Part shown: piece after piece, positions 24,405-34,859 of the stretch | How positions within the stretch are numbered: the stretch's first letter is position 1 | How the letters are laid out: every line of letters starts with the position of its first letter | NCBI GenBank assembly: GCA_014871385.1 | Contig: CM026425.1 | Location: 2,393,684-2,457,683, forward strand | Source of the DNA: Ceratodon purpureus | Taxonomy: Eukaryota; Streptophyta; Bryopsida; Pseudoditrichales; Ditrichaceae | Direction of reading: 5' to 3' | DNA length: 64,000 bases | Position numbers and translations under genes: made by a program | Notes under the pieces: model-generated | Databases searched by the model: none | What the model was told of the DNA's origin: nothing | The model's input: only the letters and a program-made list of their open reading frames with translations

Positions 24405-24671
24405 GTAAAGTTTGTCTTCAAATGCTCTGAACGGGACAGAATCCATCCAGAACGTTGCGTCACCGTCACTCTTCGTCACTGTGACACTGTTCAGTAAGTG
24501 CTCACTGATATGGCCTTCAATCCAGTCGATGTGGTTCTCTTTTTGTTTTCCACCTTCGTGTACGTCCTCGGGATTTTGTTGGGTGGCAGACATGATTCGC
24601 ATAGGGTTGGTCGTCCACTGTGACATAATGGATCTTCTGGTTTTTGGTCTAGGGTTAGTATTACTATCTTA

Positions 24672-24810
24672 AAGGTCATATTCATTAAAATGGCCACTCC
24701 CGATTATATTGGCCGCCACACTATTCAAATAAGGAGAGAAAATGAACTGAAATCACACTATTTGAGCAGCCAATATAATCAGGATTGGCCATTTTAATGA
24801 ATATGACCTT
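24672..24810. mobile_element. Foldback MITE nested in the MULE (139 bp)
   Basis: Two arms of about 45 bp, the left starting AAGGTCATATTCATTAAAAT, are inverted copies with a few mismatches and are separated by about 50 bp. The transcript would form one long hairpin. It lies just downstream of the transposase stop codon. I found no clear target duplication. Confidence 0.75.
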
Positions 24811-24911
24811 CTTATCTTTGGAAGAGGAGAGATATCAGCTGTGGCGGGATAGAAAGTCATGAAGGGGGCGTCGGTCATGCACAGTCATTGGAGGGTTGCG
24901 GCTGTCAAGCA

Positions 24912-25151
24912 ATGGCGCGTACTGGAGGCCCATGGAAGAAGAGGAAGCAACGGAGGGACCGTTCTGATGGAGCAGTCCGCAGTGGCAGAACAGACACCAA
25001 TCGTGGACGTTTTTTTTTCAAACGAGCGCAATCGGGGTGTGAAGATACCATGGCGGAAGACGGGGTGGAAGCGGATTGGGTTATGAGGCAGTTCTACTCC
25101 GGACTCGGCGAGAATGAATGGGACAACCTGAGCAATTACAGTGCTAAGTAG
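24912..25151 (+). CDS. Small basic open frame inside the MULE (79 aa)
   Basis: MARTGGPWKKRKQRR gives a nuclear-localisation-like N terminus. An acidic, aromatic C terminus (WVMRQFYSGLGENEWDNLSN) follows. It is on the same strand as the transposase and about 500 bp beyond its stop. No known domain is recognised and it could be one exon of something longer. A third small gene is known in some VANDAL MULEs, but I see no sequence basis to equate them. Confidence 0.35.
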   Translation: MARTGGPWKKRKQRRDRSDGAVRSGRTDTNRGRFFFKRAQSGCEDTMAEDGVEADWVMRQFYSGLGENEWDNLSNYSAK

Positions 25152-27104
25152 CGTATTCTAGTTTCACATAGAAATTCTTAGCTTCACTTGATCCCGCAAT
25201 GTATCTTATCTGACAATGTCAGTGAATGCATATGAATTTAAATGTCCTTGACACGGTTTGCTTGAATCCTGTGACACTGTCATCTTATGTGTAATGATGT
25301 CTTATTGACTCAGTGTCGATTTATGTGTTAAGTACATGACATCCGAGTCTATATACTCACATCATAAGCTGGGATTCAACTGAAGTTTGAAAGATGTCAC
25401 AAACTCTCTTTAATATTGCATACGTAAAGATGGTCGCCCATTTTCCGCGAAGAAATACCTCATAGAGTCCATGTGAAGATGTAAAGAAAAATCTATTTGC
25501 ACGGGAGAGGGAAATAATTTGCCCTTATCTGTACAAGTACTCGTGAGTACTTGTGTTTCTTGAAATTGAAAGGTGAAAGCATATGAATCAAACCCTTTTC
25601 TATTTAGCATTTACTTGAATATCTTAAGTGTTATACGTTTGTATTATAGCCAAGATCTATTTAATGGTCCTTGATTATCTAAATATCATTTAAGTAAGGA
25701 ATAATTAACAAGGGCAATTTCCATAATATACCCTTCAATGTACTCCTTAATTGTACCTGAGATATCCCGAGTGTAACAAAATGAGGATACATGTTTTATG
25801 ACTAAGCGTATTATTCTATGATGATTATAAATTGAAGCATTCAGGAATATTGTATCCTACGAAACATATAACTCGAATTGGATGTTAAATTCCAACTTAT
25901 GTTTTTATTTTATTTTTTATTTTTTTGGGATTATAGAAGTAGTTAATTCCAAACATTGTTACTATTGGATATGTGTATAGGTATAAATAAATTTATCTAT
26001 ACACTTACCTTTAATTTGTATATATTTCCCCTCTAAGTCCGAGGACTGTAAACATAATAATAACATGAAGATATTACTAGTTAGCGGAAAAAAAAAATGA
26101 TATATAAGATTTAGAGAACTCCTAAAAGAATATGCATATAAATTTACACGTCCTATGGACTAATAAATAATAGAGTAATGTGTTTAGAAGTGAAATTAAG
26201 AATTACAATTAAATAAAAATACTACGAAAATAAGGTCGTCCAATAGCAAGCTGTTTTGCATTGTATGCAATGTGATTGTTAAACTACATCACAAATCATC
26301 ACTAAATTACCATTTACATATAAATATTTAAGTTGAAGAATTTTTAATTTTTTTTAAAATACATATAATGTAATATCCTAATGTAAAATAAATCGTTCAA
26401 ACGGGTACGGTGAAATTTACATATCATGTACCCTACTGTGAATATAAAATCAGTTACGTTTCCATGAAGTCAATATTCAATGCAAAATGACAATTAAGAC
26501 ATTGATAGTTTATCGAAACTAGTTCATTATAAGATATGAAGGACATTATTCGGAACATATACGCTTACGACTCAGAATGTAAGGAAAAATAATTAAATTA
26601 TATATTAGATGTTAAAATATATGACCATGATAGAAACGACTTGAGAATTAATACTATAAGAAAGTATTTAAAAAAAAAAAAAACGTGTCATAGACCACTA
26701 AGTTAGTATACACAATACTTAAGAAATAGTGAAATTGGAAAAACCGATGTACAATGCAAAATAGGAAGCAACAATTTCATGACTGCTCATATAAGTCAGC
26801 TCAAACAAAGGAAGAAGTAGTCCCTTTCCTCTTTTTATTCTCCCGTCGTGACCAATCAGCAGATACACAATTTTCCCACTCAATGTCACAATGTCACAAT
26901 GTATGACGTGCTGGCTAGTGTCACAGTCTTAAGGGTATCACTATCTTAACATGATTATCCGAAACTTACTTGGGAGAGGAGTTGCTCGGTCCTCTCACCC
27001 GTCTTATTCTATTATTTCTACTCGCATACCTAGATTCCCACTTTACAACACACTAAAATGTACGTATTGATACTTACAGCGAATTGCCTACATGTCCATA
27101 ACTG
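25152..27104. other. AT-rich noncoding interior of the MULE
   Basis: A strongly AT-rich stretch of nearly 2 kb without coding signal. It separates the two gene modules. A cluster of the element motif lies at its right edge (about 26883-26930: two TGTCACAATG copies and one AGTGTCACAG). Confidence 0.5.
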
Positions 27105-27494
27105 TCAACTATTGTGAGTACAGGATACCACCGACGTGCATCCACATTCCGTACCCTTGGTGTCTTGTTTGGGTTTCTTCCACCTCGACTGGCCTTGTAG
27201 GAGTGTCACATAAGTAGCCTTCGGCTTCACTCCCTTGAACTGCTCACACTCCGGGAAGAGAACGACCCTCTTCCTTTCAGAAGCCTTCGACTGAACAACA
27301 AGGGGCACTGCCCTCTTCTGCTTCAAGTGAGCGTGCCCTAACGACAACAGTGGAGGATATATCCGATCATTTTGAAGGGGCACAATGCTCTTTTTGAAAG
27401 ACGGAATAGATGGAGGCGTTTCACGCACAGGTAGGTCGACAAAGTCGGCCATTGTGGCTAAGAACTCCAGAACTTCTGATTCTAGCCCATCCAT
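27105..27494 (-). CDS. Unrecognised 129-aa open frame inside the MULE
   Basis: The frame begins MDGLESEVLEFLATMADFVDL, continues with a Pro/Lys-rich middle and ends with a Cys-containing tail (TECGCTSVVSC). No family is recognised. The telo-box pair and TATA-like AT stretch at about 27659-27700 lie upstream in the correct orientation for a minus-strand promoter. It may be an independent small gene or the first exon of a longer one. Confidence 0.4.
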   Translation of the reverse strand: MDGLESEVLEFLATMADFVDLPVRETPPSIPSFKKSIVPLQNDRIYPPLLSLGHAHLKQKRAVPLVVQSKASERKRVVLFPECEQFKGVKPKATYVTLLQGQSRWKKPKQDTKGTECGCTSVVSCTHNS

Positions 27495-27658
27495 CTCTCT
27501 AGGAACCTAACTAATTCTGTCGTGGATAACAGCCTATGACATGGGAAATAAAAGATTCAAGAGAGGGTCCAAAGCGGGGACGGTAGTTCTTATATACAAT
27601 CAGCGTGAGATGATGTTATGAGTACTCTCCACGTTCTACTGCTATGGGAACTTCTTTA

Positions 27659-27682
27659 CGCCTAAAACCCTAAACCCTAAAC
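27659..27682 (-). promoter_or_regulatory. Telo-box pair upstream of the 129-aa frame
   Basis: Adjacent copies of AAACCCTA, the plant telo-box, followed by an ATATATA stretch. Telo-boxes are common in plant promoters of growth-related genes. The same motif resembles a short interstitial telomere repeat. Confidence 0.4.
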
Positions 27683-28347
27683 CATATATACTTGTATCGA
27701 ACTATTGTTGTACGGCTTTTATGTAAATGTTCAGTGTCTAACCCTTCCGAGTAAAATAAGAGGTTGTTCCGAACTCTATATAAGAGTCAATTAAGTTATA
27801 CATTTTTTGTAATTCAAGCTAGTTGGGAATTTCACACAGTAAATTAAACCGTTTCACAGAATTGAATGTTCCGATACCGAGCGAAACCGAGGCAGGGATC
27901 TCAATACCGCTCTTGCACTGCATCTAATCATCGATGTCTTTAAAGACGGTAAGCTTACATAGTGTATGGCAACTACAACATCAACCATTAACCATTCAAG
28001 CATCGTATACAGAAGAACTTGCATGTACGAAGTAGTGTAATCAGTAATTTTAATTAAATGTTCGGAGTTCAGTGTAGCAGCATCTCATTCTACGACCACT
28101 GCTCCTATGTCGGCGGTCCAAGCATGAAAGTACCTACTCACTTCTTCTGTGGAACAGAGAACGGTGCCCTGAATCTAGTGTCACGTCTGTCATTGTCTAA
28201 TTCCCTAGCTAAAAGACACAGGACTTCCATGTTTGTCTTTTTCGGTTTGAAAGGGGCCAGCAACGCAGTCTTCATCAATGCTTCTCTCCTGGTTGATGTC
28301 CACGCTCGGAGCTACTTAACATTTTACCACAAAGTGAGGTCAGGAAA

Positions 28348-31155
28348 CTAATAAACACTATTCACAACAGTAAATAAGACTATATGGACAGAAACTGTAA
28401 TACAGAGTTCTGAGGTTGTCACCTTCAAGTACAGCATTGTATTCTTTATTGTATGGTGACCGCATTCGTATTGCCCCGATTGGAGGAGCACTTCTAGAAT
28501 CACAACGGGCACATCATATGGTTCCACTCCACGTAAGGTCTGCCACGCTCGGGAAATCCACTGAACAAAAGCTGAATGGTCCTTTTCCGGCTTATGATAT
28601 TTTCCCGACTTTGATGAATCCAGGTGAACAACTTTGTCGTACTGGAAAACCAAAAGTGACCACTGGTCATGGGCCACCCACGGAACAAGAATCTCCTTCA
28701 CCTGATGAACCTTGATAGGAGGAGGTGGTTTCAGAAACTTCGTTGCCCACTTCAGCAAACCTTCATGGTCCGAGAGAGAACACCTAAATGTCGAACTAAT
28801 CCGGGAGAGAGTAAACATTATCTCGTGTCTATAGCAAGAAGGGTACTGAAAATAAAGCCGGGACATGACAAAATCGACAATGTCATTTCCTAGTCGAGTC
28901 CTTACACGTTTCAGATCTCTTATCGCCTGGAACTTCACTTCGAGCTCCTTCTGCTTCTCACTGAAGAAGATGACTTCAACCGCACCGTCCTTCTTCCCCT
29001 GACGTCCCGGTAAGGTCTGCAAGAAGTCCTCGATGTGTAAGTAATTATAAGCCTCAGCCAATGTCATGAGAGCAACATCATCAACTCGCACCATAGCACA
29101 ACTCGGCCAAGGAGCTGCTGCCATGACATTGGAGACCTCATTGTCCTCAACACTTTCTGCCTCCTCATCAATCTCCTTACTTTTTTTTCCAGACCGCTGA
29201 GATAAGTTCACGAGTTCCGCGGCAGTAACCTCCAGATCGTCCTCCTCGTCGAAATTAGCCCTTAGATTCCTACATGCCGAGTCTTTCTCCACACATGTTA
29301 CCTCTTCGCCGCTGTTGCCAGGTACTATGGATACGCCCTTGTAAGGTGTGCGCATGTTTGCTTCGGGGTGGCCCTTCACCCATTGGTGAAAGCTTGGATC
29401 CTGCGAAAAGGTGGTCTCTTCCACGACCATGTCCTCTCCTGCATGAGCAGTGTTGTGGAACTGACTGAGTGTCAAAAGTGGGGTTACAACCGACGGCGAA
29501 TGGTCCTCTTCTAAGATGTCGCGGATTTCAGGAAACACTGTGGGGACAGAATTCGCTTGAGTACCCTCCAGCAAAGGTACGACAGTGCTGTATTGTAGTG
29601 TCATAGTTGCCTCAGAACCTCTGTCCCTAGATGGATCGACCAAGTCTGGGACTTCTTGGACTCCAGTCGTCGTCTCCATCGACCGCAGGCCATCATTTGA
29701 ATGTGAGTCTCCCCCCACAGCGTTAGTGACATTGATATCAGCTTTGATATTCAAATCATTAGTAACATTGACATCGTCTGTGACACAGATAGTCTCGGCA
29801 CTGTCAGTGTCACCGGAAGGTGCCGGAACTGATTTCGAAACCACCGGAGAATGGACGGTGACACTGGCCTCTGTCTCCCCAGCTCGAATATCAGAGGTAT
29901 TCGAAACCTTGTTTGTGACGCTGTCGCTGTGGTCAACTGGCAACGCGACCGAAGGAGTCGTGACACTGCACCCGAGTTTGACTACATTTGTGTCGGATGG
30001 AACTAGGTCTTCAACCTCGACATTGTGACACTGGGTTGGGAGTGGGGGTTTACTGCTTGAGAAATGACCCGCCTCCACGTCTGTCACGTTCTTCTGAGCA
30101 CCTGCTCCAACATGGTCAAGGATATTATCGCTCTCCTCGTCTAGGACATTAGCCTCACACCCGGGCACAGTCTGCTTCAAGTCTTCAGTGTCTGTGACAC
30201 TACAGAGGGATGTCTTTAGATCTACGTAACCCGTGACACTGAGTGGATGCTCCTTCGAGCCTTCTATGACCGTGGCATTTGTATCACCTTCCCTTCTGTT
30301 CTCCAGTACAGGCGTAGGGCTCAGATTCTGAATATCGGACTCAACTCTACAGTCTTCCACACCACCTTCTACCATAGGCACCAAATGAACTTCAACCATG
30401 TCGGGCGAAGAAACTGCACCCTTCCGCAAGCTCTGGTCATCTTCCACTGCAACCGTGTGAGTAAACTCTTTTGAACACACTGCCCAATAGGCAGCGTCCT
30501 CCCTTTTCAATGTCCCGTGGATATCGTTGACACTCTCCTGAATCCTAAGCCTCGAAGCGGCCACTCCGGGATTCCAGTTGGGAGTGTGCAGAGTCGGGAC
30601 CCAGCCGACGTCATGCTCCTCCCGTGTGCGTAGGATCCAATCCCAAGTCTTCACATGCTCCTTCCAGTGGTCGTATGAAGGATTTCCCCACACTGTGTTG
30701 AATTCCATAGCATTGCAGACTGCCAGGTCCTGTAAGGCCCTCATTCTAACCCTAGCCACCCACCCGAGCACGCTCTGAACTAAGTCCTCGCCTTCCCCGG
30801 AGTTTATCCTTTCTACTTCACCTAGAACCTTTGCTCGCAACGTTTCTCCCAGCCCAAAGGGAATTCCGGAATAAGTATACATCCCTTCCATCATGAAGAT
30901 CGACAATGCTCGATGGATGTTCATTACTAAAGTGCACTCATTTCTGATAATACTGTCCGTTAACCCGTACAGAGGACAAGTCAATAATCTGTACGGCCCG
31001 TACAGACATTTGAAGAGAACTCTGAACACGTACAGAAGAGGTGTCGGGGGTAATCCTTCCATACGATGATCGCACAGGAACCTCCTGACTTGCTTTGCCT
31101 CCATGGCTGCATCACAGAATGGGGTAACAGTCATTGTCAACCATGAGGAAAACAA
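28348..31155 (-). CDS. Accessory gene, 3' part: GLT-type domain, low-complexity linker and Ulp1-like C48 protease
   Basis: A 935-codon open frame, probably the continuation of the exons at 34196-31239. The conserved start of the exon is near 31083 (MEAKQVRRFLCDH). Next comes CPLYGLTDSIIRN with a hydrophobic helical region, then about 500 residues of Val/Thr/Ser/Asp-rich linker. The C-terminal fifth is a Ulp1/SUMO-protease fold: GNDIVDFVMSRL (entry helix), AHDQWSLLVF (catalytic His), HLDSSKSG (Asp), LLQSGQYECGHHTIKNT (Gln and catalytic Cys). All H-D-Q-C residues are present, so activity is possible. The real exon probably ends at the GTGACA donor after MLYLK, with the last exon further downstream. 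Ulp1-like genes in plant MULEs may act on SUMO pathways or only as DNA-binding anti-silencers. Confidence 0.8.
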   Translation of the reverse strand: MFSSWLTMTVTPFCDAAMEAKQVRRFLCDHRMEGLPPTPLLYVFRVLFKCLYGPYRLLTCPLYGLTDSIIRNECTLVMNIHRALSIFMMEGMYTYSGIPFGLGETLRAKVLGEVERINSGEGEDLVQSVLGWVARVRMRALQDLAVCNAMEFNTVWGNPSYDHWKEHVKTWDWILRTREEHDVGWVPTLHTPNWNPGVAASRLRIQESVNDIHGTLKREDAAYWAVCSKEFTHTVAVEDDQSLRKGAVSSPDMVEVHLVPMVEGGVEDCRVESDIQNLSPTPVLENRREGDTNATVIEGSKEHPLSVTGYVDLKTSLCSVTDTEDLKQTVPGCEANVLDEESDNILDHVGAGAQKNVTDVEAGHFSSSKPPLPTQCHNVEVEDLVPSDTNVVKLGCSVTTPSVALPVDHSDSVTNKVSNTSDIRAGETEASVTVHSPVVSKSVPAPSGDTDSAETICVTDDVNVTNDLNIKADINVTNAVGGDSHSNDGLRSMETTTGVQEVPDLVDPSRDRGSEATMTLQYSTVVPLLEGTQANSVPTVFPEIRDILEEDHSPSVVTPLLTLSQFHNTAHAGEDMVVEETTFSQDPSFHQWVKGHPEANMRTPYKGVSIVPGNSGEEVTCVEKDSACRNLRANFDEEDDLEVTAAELVNLSQRSGKKSKEIDEEAESVEDNEVSNVMAAAPWPSCAMVRVDDVALMTLAEAYNYLHIEDFLQTLPGRQGKKDGAVEVIFFSEKQKELEVKFQAIRDLKRVRTRLGNDIVDFVMSRLYFQYPSCYRHEIMFTLSRISSTFRCSLSDHEGLLKWATKFLKPPPPIKVHQVKEILVPWVAHDQWSLLVFQYDKVVHLDSSKSGKYHKPEKDHSAFVQWISRAWQTLRGVEPYDVPVVILEVLLQSGQYECGHHTIKNTMLYLKVTTSELCITVSVHIVLFTVVNSVY

Positions 31156-31238
31156 TTTAGAATGCTACTAAACCCTATCTATTTCAGTCCGTTTTAAATG
31201 AATCCGCCTTCTCAAGAAGTCGCAGTACTGAAATAACA

Positions 31239-34196
31239 CTATGCTCGAGTCATAGAGCAGGGATTATCATCATGTCGCCAAGGTAAGGCAGGCAATTTGC
31301 TTAGGAGGTCGAGGTTTGATGATAAAATGCGCCAGAGTGGGGACCAGTCCCATTGCACCTCTTCGTATAGACGGCCGTTCTTCTCCCGGAACTGAAACGT
31401 AGCCATAGCTGCTCTCTTAATCTCGGCGTCACGAAGTTCCAATCTATACGCATCTAAAGCCGCCTGATAGCGATCGAAATCGATTCTCCACTGGACATAT
31501 TCTCCTAAAGGGCGAAGATCTCCATACGGAACCCCATCCTCAACACTAAGTACAAGGGCTTCCATTGCAAGTGACACTGCCTCAATTACTGTACCAGGCA
31601 ACGGAGTTCTCTTATCCCCCTACATAACCAAAAACGGCTGTAATTAGTACTGTAATGCAAACACATGCAGAAAACTAGAATAGTGCAACAAATAGTTGCC
31701 ACAGTAGGTGGTTCTGAGACACTAACCTTTTTAGCCATCCACCAATACGACAGGCGCATGAGGTTGTCTCTGAATTCGGATTTGTTGATGTCTTCATTCC
31801 ATCTGTTCACGAATTCTTCACCACTGTCACAGTCCCAAATCCAGGGCAGTGTCACCTCAGATGAAATCTCCCTGAGATGATACAACCCGGGCATTGGTGG
31901 TTCTTCGGGGCACACAGGTGGCGGCGGATGGCGTACAACAGAGTCAGATTCCCTGCAGTGCTTGACGACGTGGTCTTTCTCTAATTCGGTAAGCAAGTCT
32001 CGCCTGGCCTGGAAGTTCTCGAACGCCCTGGGGTGGAACGTAAATGGTCCAGGGCACCCCTTCCCATCCGCCCAGTACTGTTGGAGCTCGGTGACACTGC
32101 TGAAGTCGTCGTCCCAAACCTTCATACTCCGTAGTTCTTCCTCAGGGGCCATCGGTGACACTAAATCGTATGGCTGAGAGGGACTATCAGGGACAGGGGG
32201 ATCGTCTCCCACATTCAGCCCACTGTGACACTGCAGACATTCATCTACGACGTTACAGGACGTATGCCCGGTAACATCTATGTCCCGAACCTCTCCACCT
32301 ATAGACTCTGTAATGTTACCTTCACTATAGATGTGACCTACAGAATGATTAATCCGTACAGTACCAATTGTAGGGCGTCTTAAACCAAACAGAGACCCCT
32401 TTGCACCATCTCTATATCTTACAGTGAACCTATCACGTAACATATCAATGGCTACTTGTTTGTCACTTACCTCCGTCTCAGCTGACTCCCTCGCATTTTG
32501 GTTTTTCAGTGGCTTCCCCTTCTTGCGAGAGTGTTTGGGCTGCTTCTTCTCCTCTGACTTTCGCTTCAGAGATTCTCTAATAGTAGGACCGCGTGTCTGA
32601 ATGGGGACCTCCTCATCTGGCGACATTTCAACCTGCGCATTAGTGTCACAACACATTACAGACGTGCCACCTTCGAAGTCCTTGCGCCCTAAAACATTCT
32701 CATTCTCCTTCATCCTAGTCTCCTGCGCTGGGGCCGTTCTTGGTGACATTAACCTCTGTACAGCGCCCATTTGAAGGCCCATGTTTGACCTCTTCTCTCC
32801 CCCGAAATCCGTCGTATTTCTACCCACATCTCCAGTGTCACAGATGTCGCCCAGCGCACTACCTCCTTCTGCCACAGGGTGAGCATTATCCTCAATCTTT
32901 GATTTCGGTGAATCACGAGGATCCGCTGTCGCACTCTTCCTAGGGCTCTTCGAAGGAGACGCCGCTGCATTGGCTTCCTTTTTTTTACCTTTCCTTGAAC
33001 CTGCAACGACCCTAACCCCTTGCCTTGCCTTGCACATAAGGTCTGGCGCAGGAGGAATCTTCTCGATCACACCTCGATTCGCACCACCTTCCTGTCCACC
33101 CTCCACAGAACCTCCATCTCCACCTACTGCCGTCTGCCCTCCTCCATTCGCTGCGCGTTGTTGACCGCCCAAGGGTATACTCTTCGACAGTGGTGACGCC
33201 TTGCCCATCACCTCCACGCGCTTCCCTTCTCCAGGTTTAAAATCAGGGTACGGGAGCAACAATGCTATACTCCCGTCCGGATACCTCGCACTTTGACAAC
33301 CGTCGATGTAACGGTGACGATTCAGCATCATCTTATTGCTGAATTCGTTCTTCCCGCAATGAATACACACAAAGAACTTACGCGCCCCACCTTCCTTGAC
33401 CCTCCCTTTACACATTGTCGCAAATTCCCTTCTTAATTCCTCTACCCTGTCCAGACTCGGATACTTCACATCATAAGCATATTGGTAAATGACCACCCTT
33501 AGTGTCACCGGCTCAGTCGCCATGTCGGATGCCTTGTAAATCCCTGTCCGAGCACCGCACTTTGCACACCCTGAAGGAAAGAAACAAATGAACCTAAACC
33601 TATTAACTACCCCAATAACACTCCCGCAACCGCCTCGGCATGGCACGTGATTATAAAACCAGTCCTTCTCCTCGAATTGAACGTCGTCCCTGGCAGTAAC
33701 CCTAAGTGAGCATTCGGAGGTTTACAACCAAAAAAAAAAAAACGCGACCATATATGTACTTTCAAAGATAAAACTGCATCAGCATAAGAGGTACTCCCAC
33801 ATACCATCACCATATCATCTACCCTAGATAATAACCCGCGAAGAGTAGACTACTGGAAGCAGATAACATCAAACACGAAGAGCAAGAGAAAGAAGACACT
33901 TAACCCTAAAAATTACATAGGTTTCTCACCTCGGTATGCTCCAGAATGAAAACTCGGCGCTGGACGACGTCTCCACGGAGCTTCTGCACGTAACACGCAT
34001 ATCAGAGATGTAGACTGTTGATGATTCCATTACGATATTCAGCAATGCAGAGTGAAGGAAAACACGAAATTGGTGATTGAAGAAACCAACAAAACTTACC
34101 TCCATAGCGACGCTGTCCGCAGAGGAGCTCCTTCCCCAACATGAAGGCGCTGCTCTCCCGCCACACCAAAGATGTCATCTCCACGGCCCCGGGCAT
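31239..34196 (-). CDS. Accessory gene, 5' part: zinc-finger-like motif and unrecognised domain
   Basis: Phase-consistent exons on the minus strand: 34196-34100, 33983-33930, 33570-31727 and 31619 to about 31239. The N terminus is MPGAVEMTSLVWRESS. CAKCGARTG follows, then MATEPVTLRVVIYQYAYD. A C2HC-like finger is next (FVCIHCGKNEFSNK, MLNRHRYIDGC), followed by about 350 residues of basic Ser/Pro/Lys-rich linker and a PPMPGLYHLRE block. The last exon has PLPGTVIEAVSLAMEAL and a charged helix. The same blocks in the same order occur in the second element at 59.8-62.2 kb, so this is a real family. I could not find a clean GT-AG intron joining the last exon to the 31155-28348 frame. The second element has these parts contiguous, so a frameshift or an odd splice site is likely. 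Confidence 0.75.
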
Positions 34197-34388
34197 AATG
34201 ATGGCGCAATAATGCGCTCTTTCCAATTCGTGCTGAAATGACAAAGCACACCAACTCGAGTGTAATCGATAAATCCCTAAAACCCTACAAGCTAAGAGGG
34301 AAATAACTACAAATCCATAACTCCCAATGCTAAGAAAATCGCACTTCCTCAATGACAGTGCTACCGCAACGTCGAATCCACGAAACAC

Positions 34389-34687
34389 TGGAAACCCTAG
34401 TCGACAGTCGCTAATGGGAGGTGGAAGACGAATGACGTGGCATGACGTCATCTTCTGTGGGTCACGGTCAGTTAAAAAAATTTGTGTCACGTCGATGTCC
34501 AGTGTTTAGTGTCACGTTGTAGTCGACGGGTGTCACAATGTAACGCGCGTTTCGAGTTACCGGGACGCGGAGTTACTCGGGAGCCGTGACGCGGGGAAAA
34601 CGGGGCCCTCCACGGTGGCAGTCCACGGTGGACGCCAAGGCGCGCCGTCCCGCCCTATCCTTTCCTACGGGGCATTTAGCGTTCTCC
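34389..34687 (-). repeat. Right terminal inverted repeat of the MULE
   Basis: Reverse complement of the left arm, 299 bp, one mismatch seen. It holds three GTGTCAC motifs mirroring those of the left arm. The first coding exon of the accessory gene begins about 190 bp inside it, so this arm probably drives that gene. Confidence 0.93.
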
Positions 34688-34696
34688 GAATTTGGG
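34688..34696. repeat. Right target-site duplication of the MULE (9 bp)
   Basis: GAATTTGGG, identical to 20023-20031. Confidence 0.93.
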
Positions 34697-34726
34697 CAGG
34701 TTCAGGGGCAGGAAGTTGGGCAGGAA

Positions 34727-34859
34727 GGTAGACTGTGCTCTTTCCATGCATGTGTTGCCGGAAAAAAACAACACTAGTGGGCAGCATAAGGTAGACTCTT
34801 CTCTTTCCATGCACCTGTTTTTAGAAAAACGAACACTATTGGGTAGCATAAGGTAGACA
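34727..34859. repeat. 63-bp tandem repeat, about 2.1 copies
   Basis: Units start with GGTAGACT at 34727, 34790 and 34852 and end with AGCATAA. The copies diverge by several substitutions. The repeat lies 30 bp outside the MULE, so it belongs to the host target locus. Confidence 0.75.

Larger units (their letters stand above)
20032..34687. mobile_element. Complete Mutator-like element, 14,656 bp, with transposase and Ulp1-like accessory gene
   Basis: Both ends are defined by 299-bp inverted repeats beginning GGAGAACGCTAAATG and by a perfect 9-bp duplication. The two arms differ at one position that I could see (a C/T change at a CpG near 20276), so insertion is recent. Inside are a + strand MULE transposase with a SWIM finger, a small basic open frame (24912-25151), a - strand 129-codon open frame (27105-27494) and a large - strand gene ending in a Ulp1-type protease domain. 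MULEs carrying Ulp1-like genes are known in plants (KAONASHI and VANDAL types). The sequence is also saturated with the motif GTGACACTG. One in-frame stop interrupts the transposase, so autonomy is doubtful. Confidence 0.93.

Noticed and set aside
27659..27682. Interstitial telomere scar
   Set aside because: Only about three short telomere-like units. A promoter telo-box is a simpler reading.
28058..28351. Plus-strand 97-codon frame at the 3' end of the accessory gene
   Set aside because: It lies opposite the probable 3' exon region of the minus-strand gene and has no recognisable domain.
29585..30028. Plus-strand 147-codon Ser/Thr-rich frame
   Set aside because: Antisense shadow of the Val/Thr/Asp-rich linker in the accessory gene.
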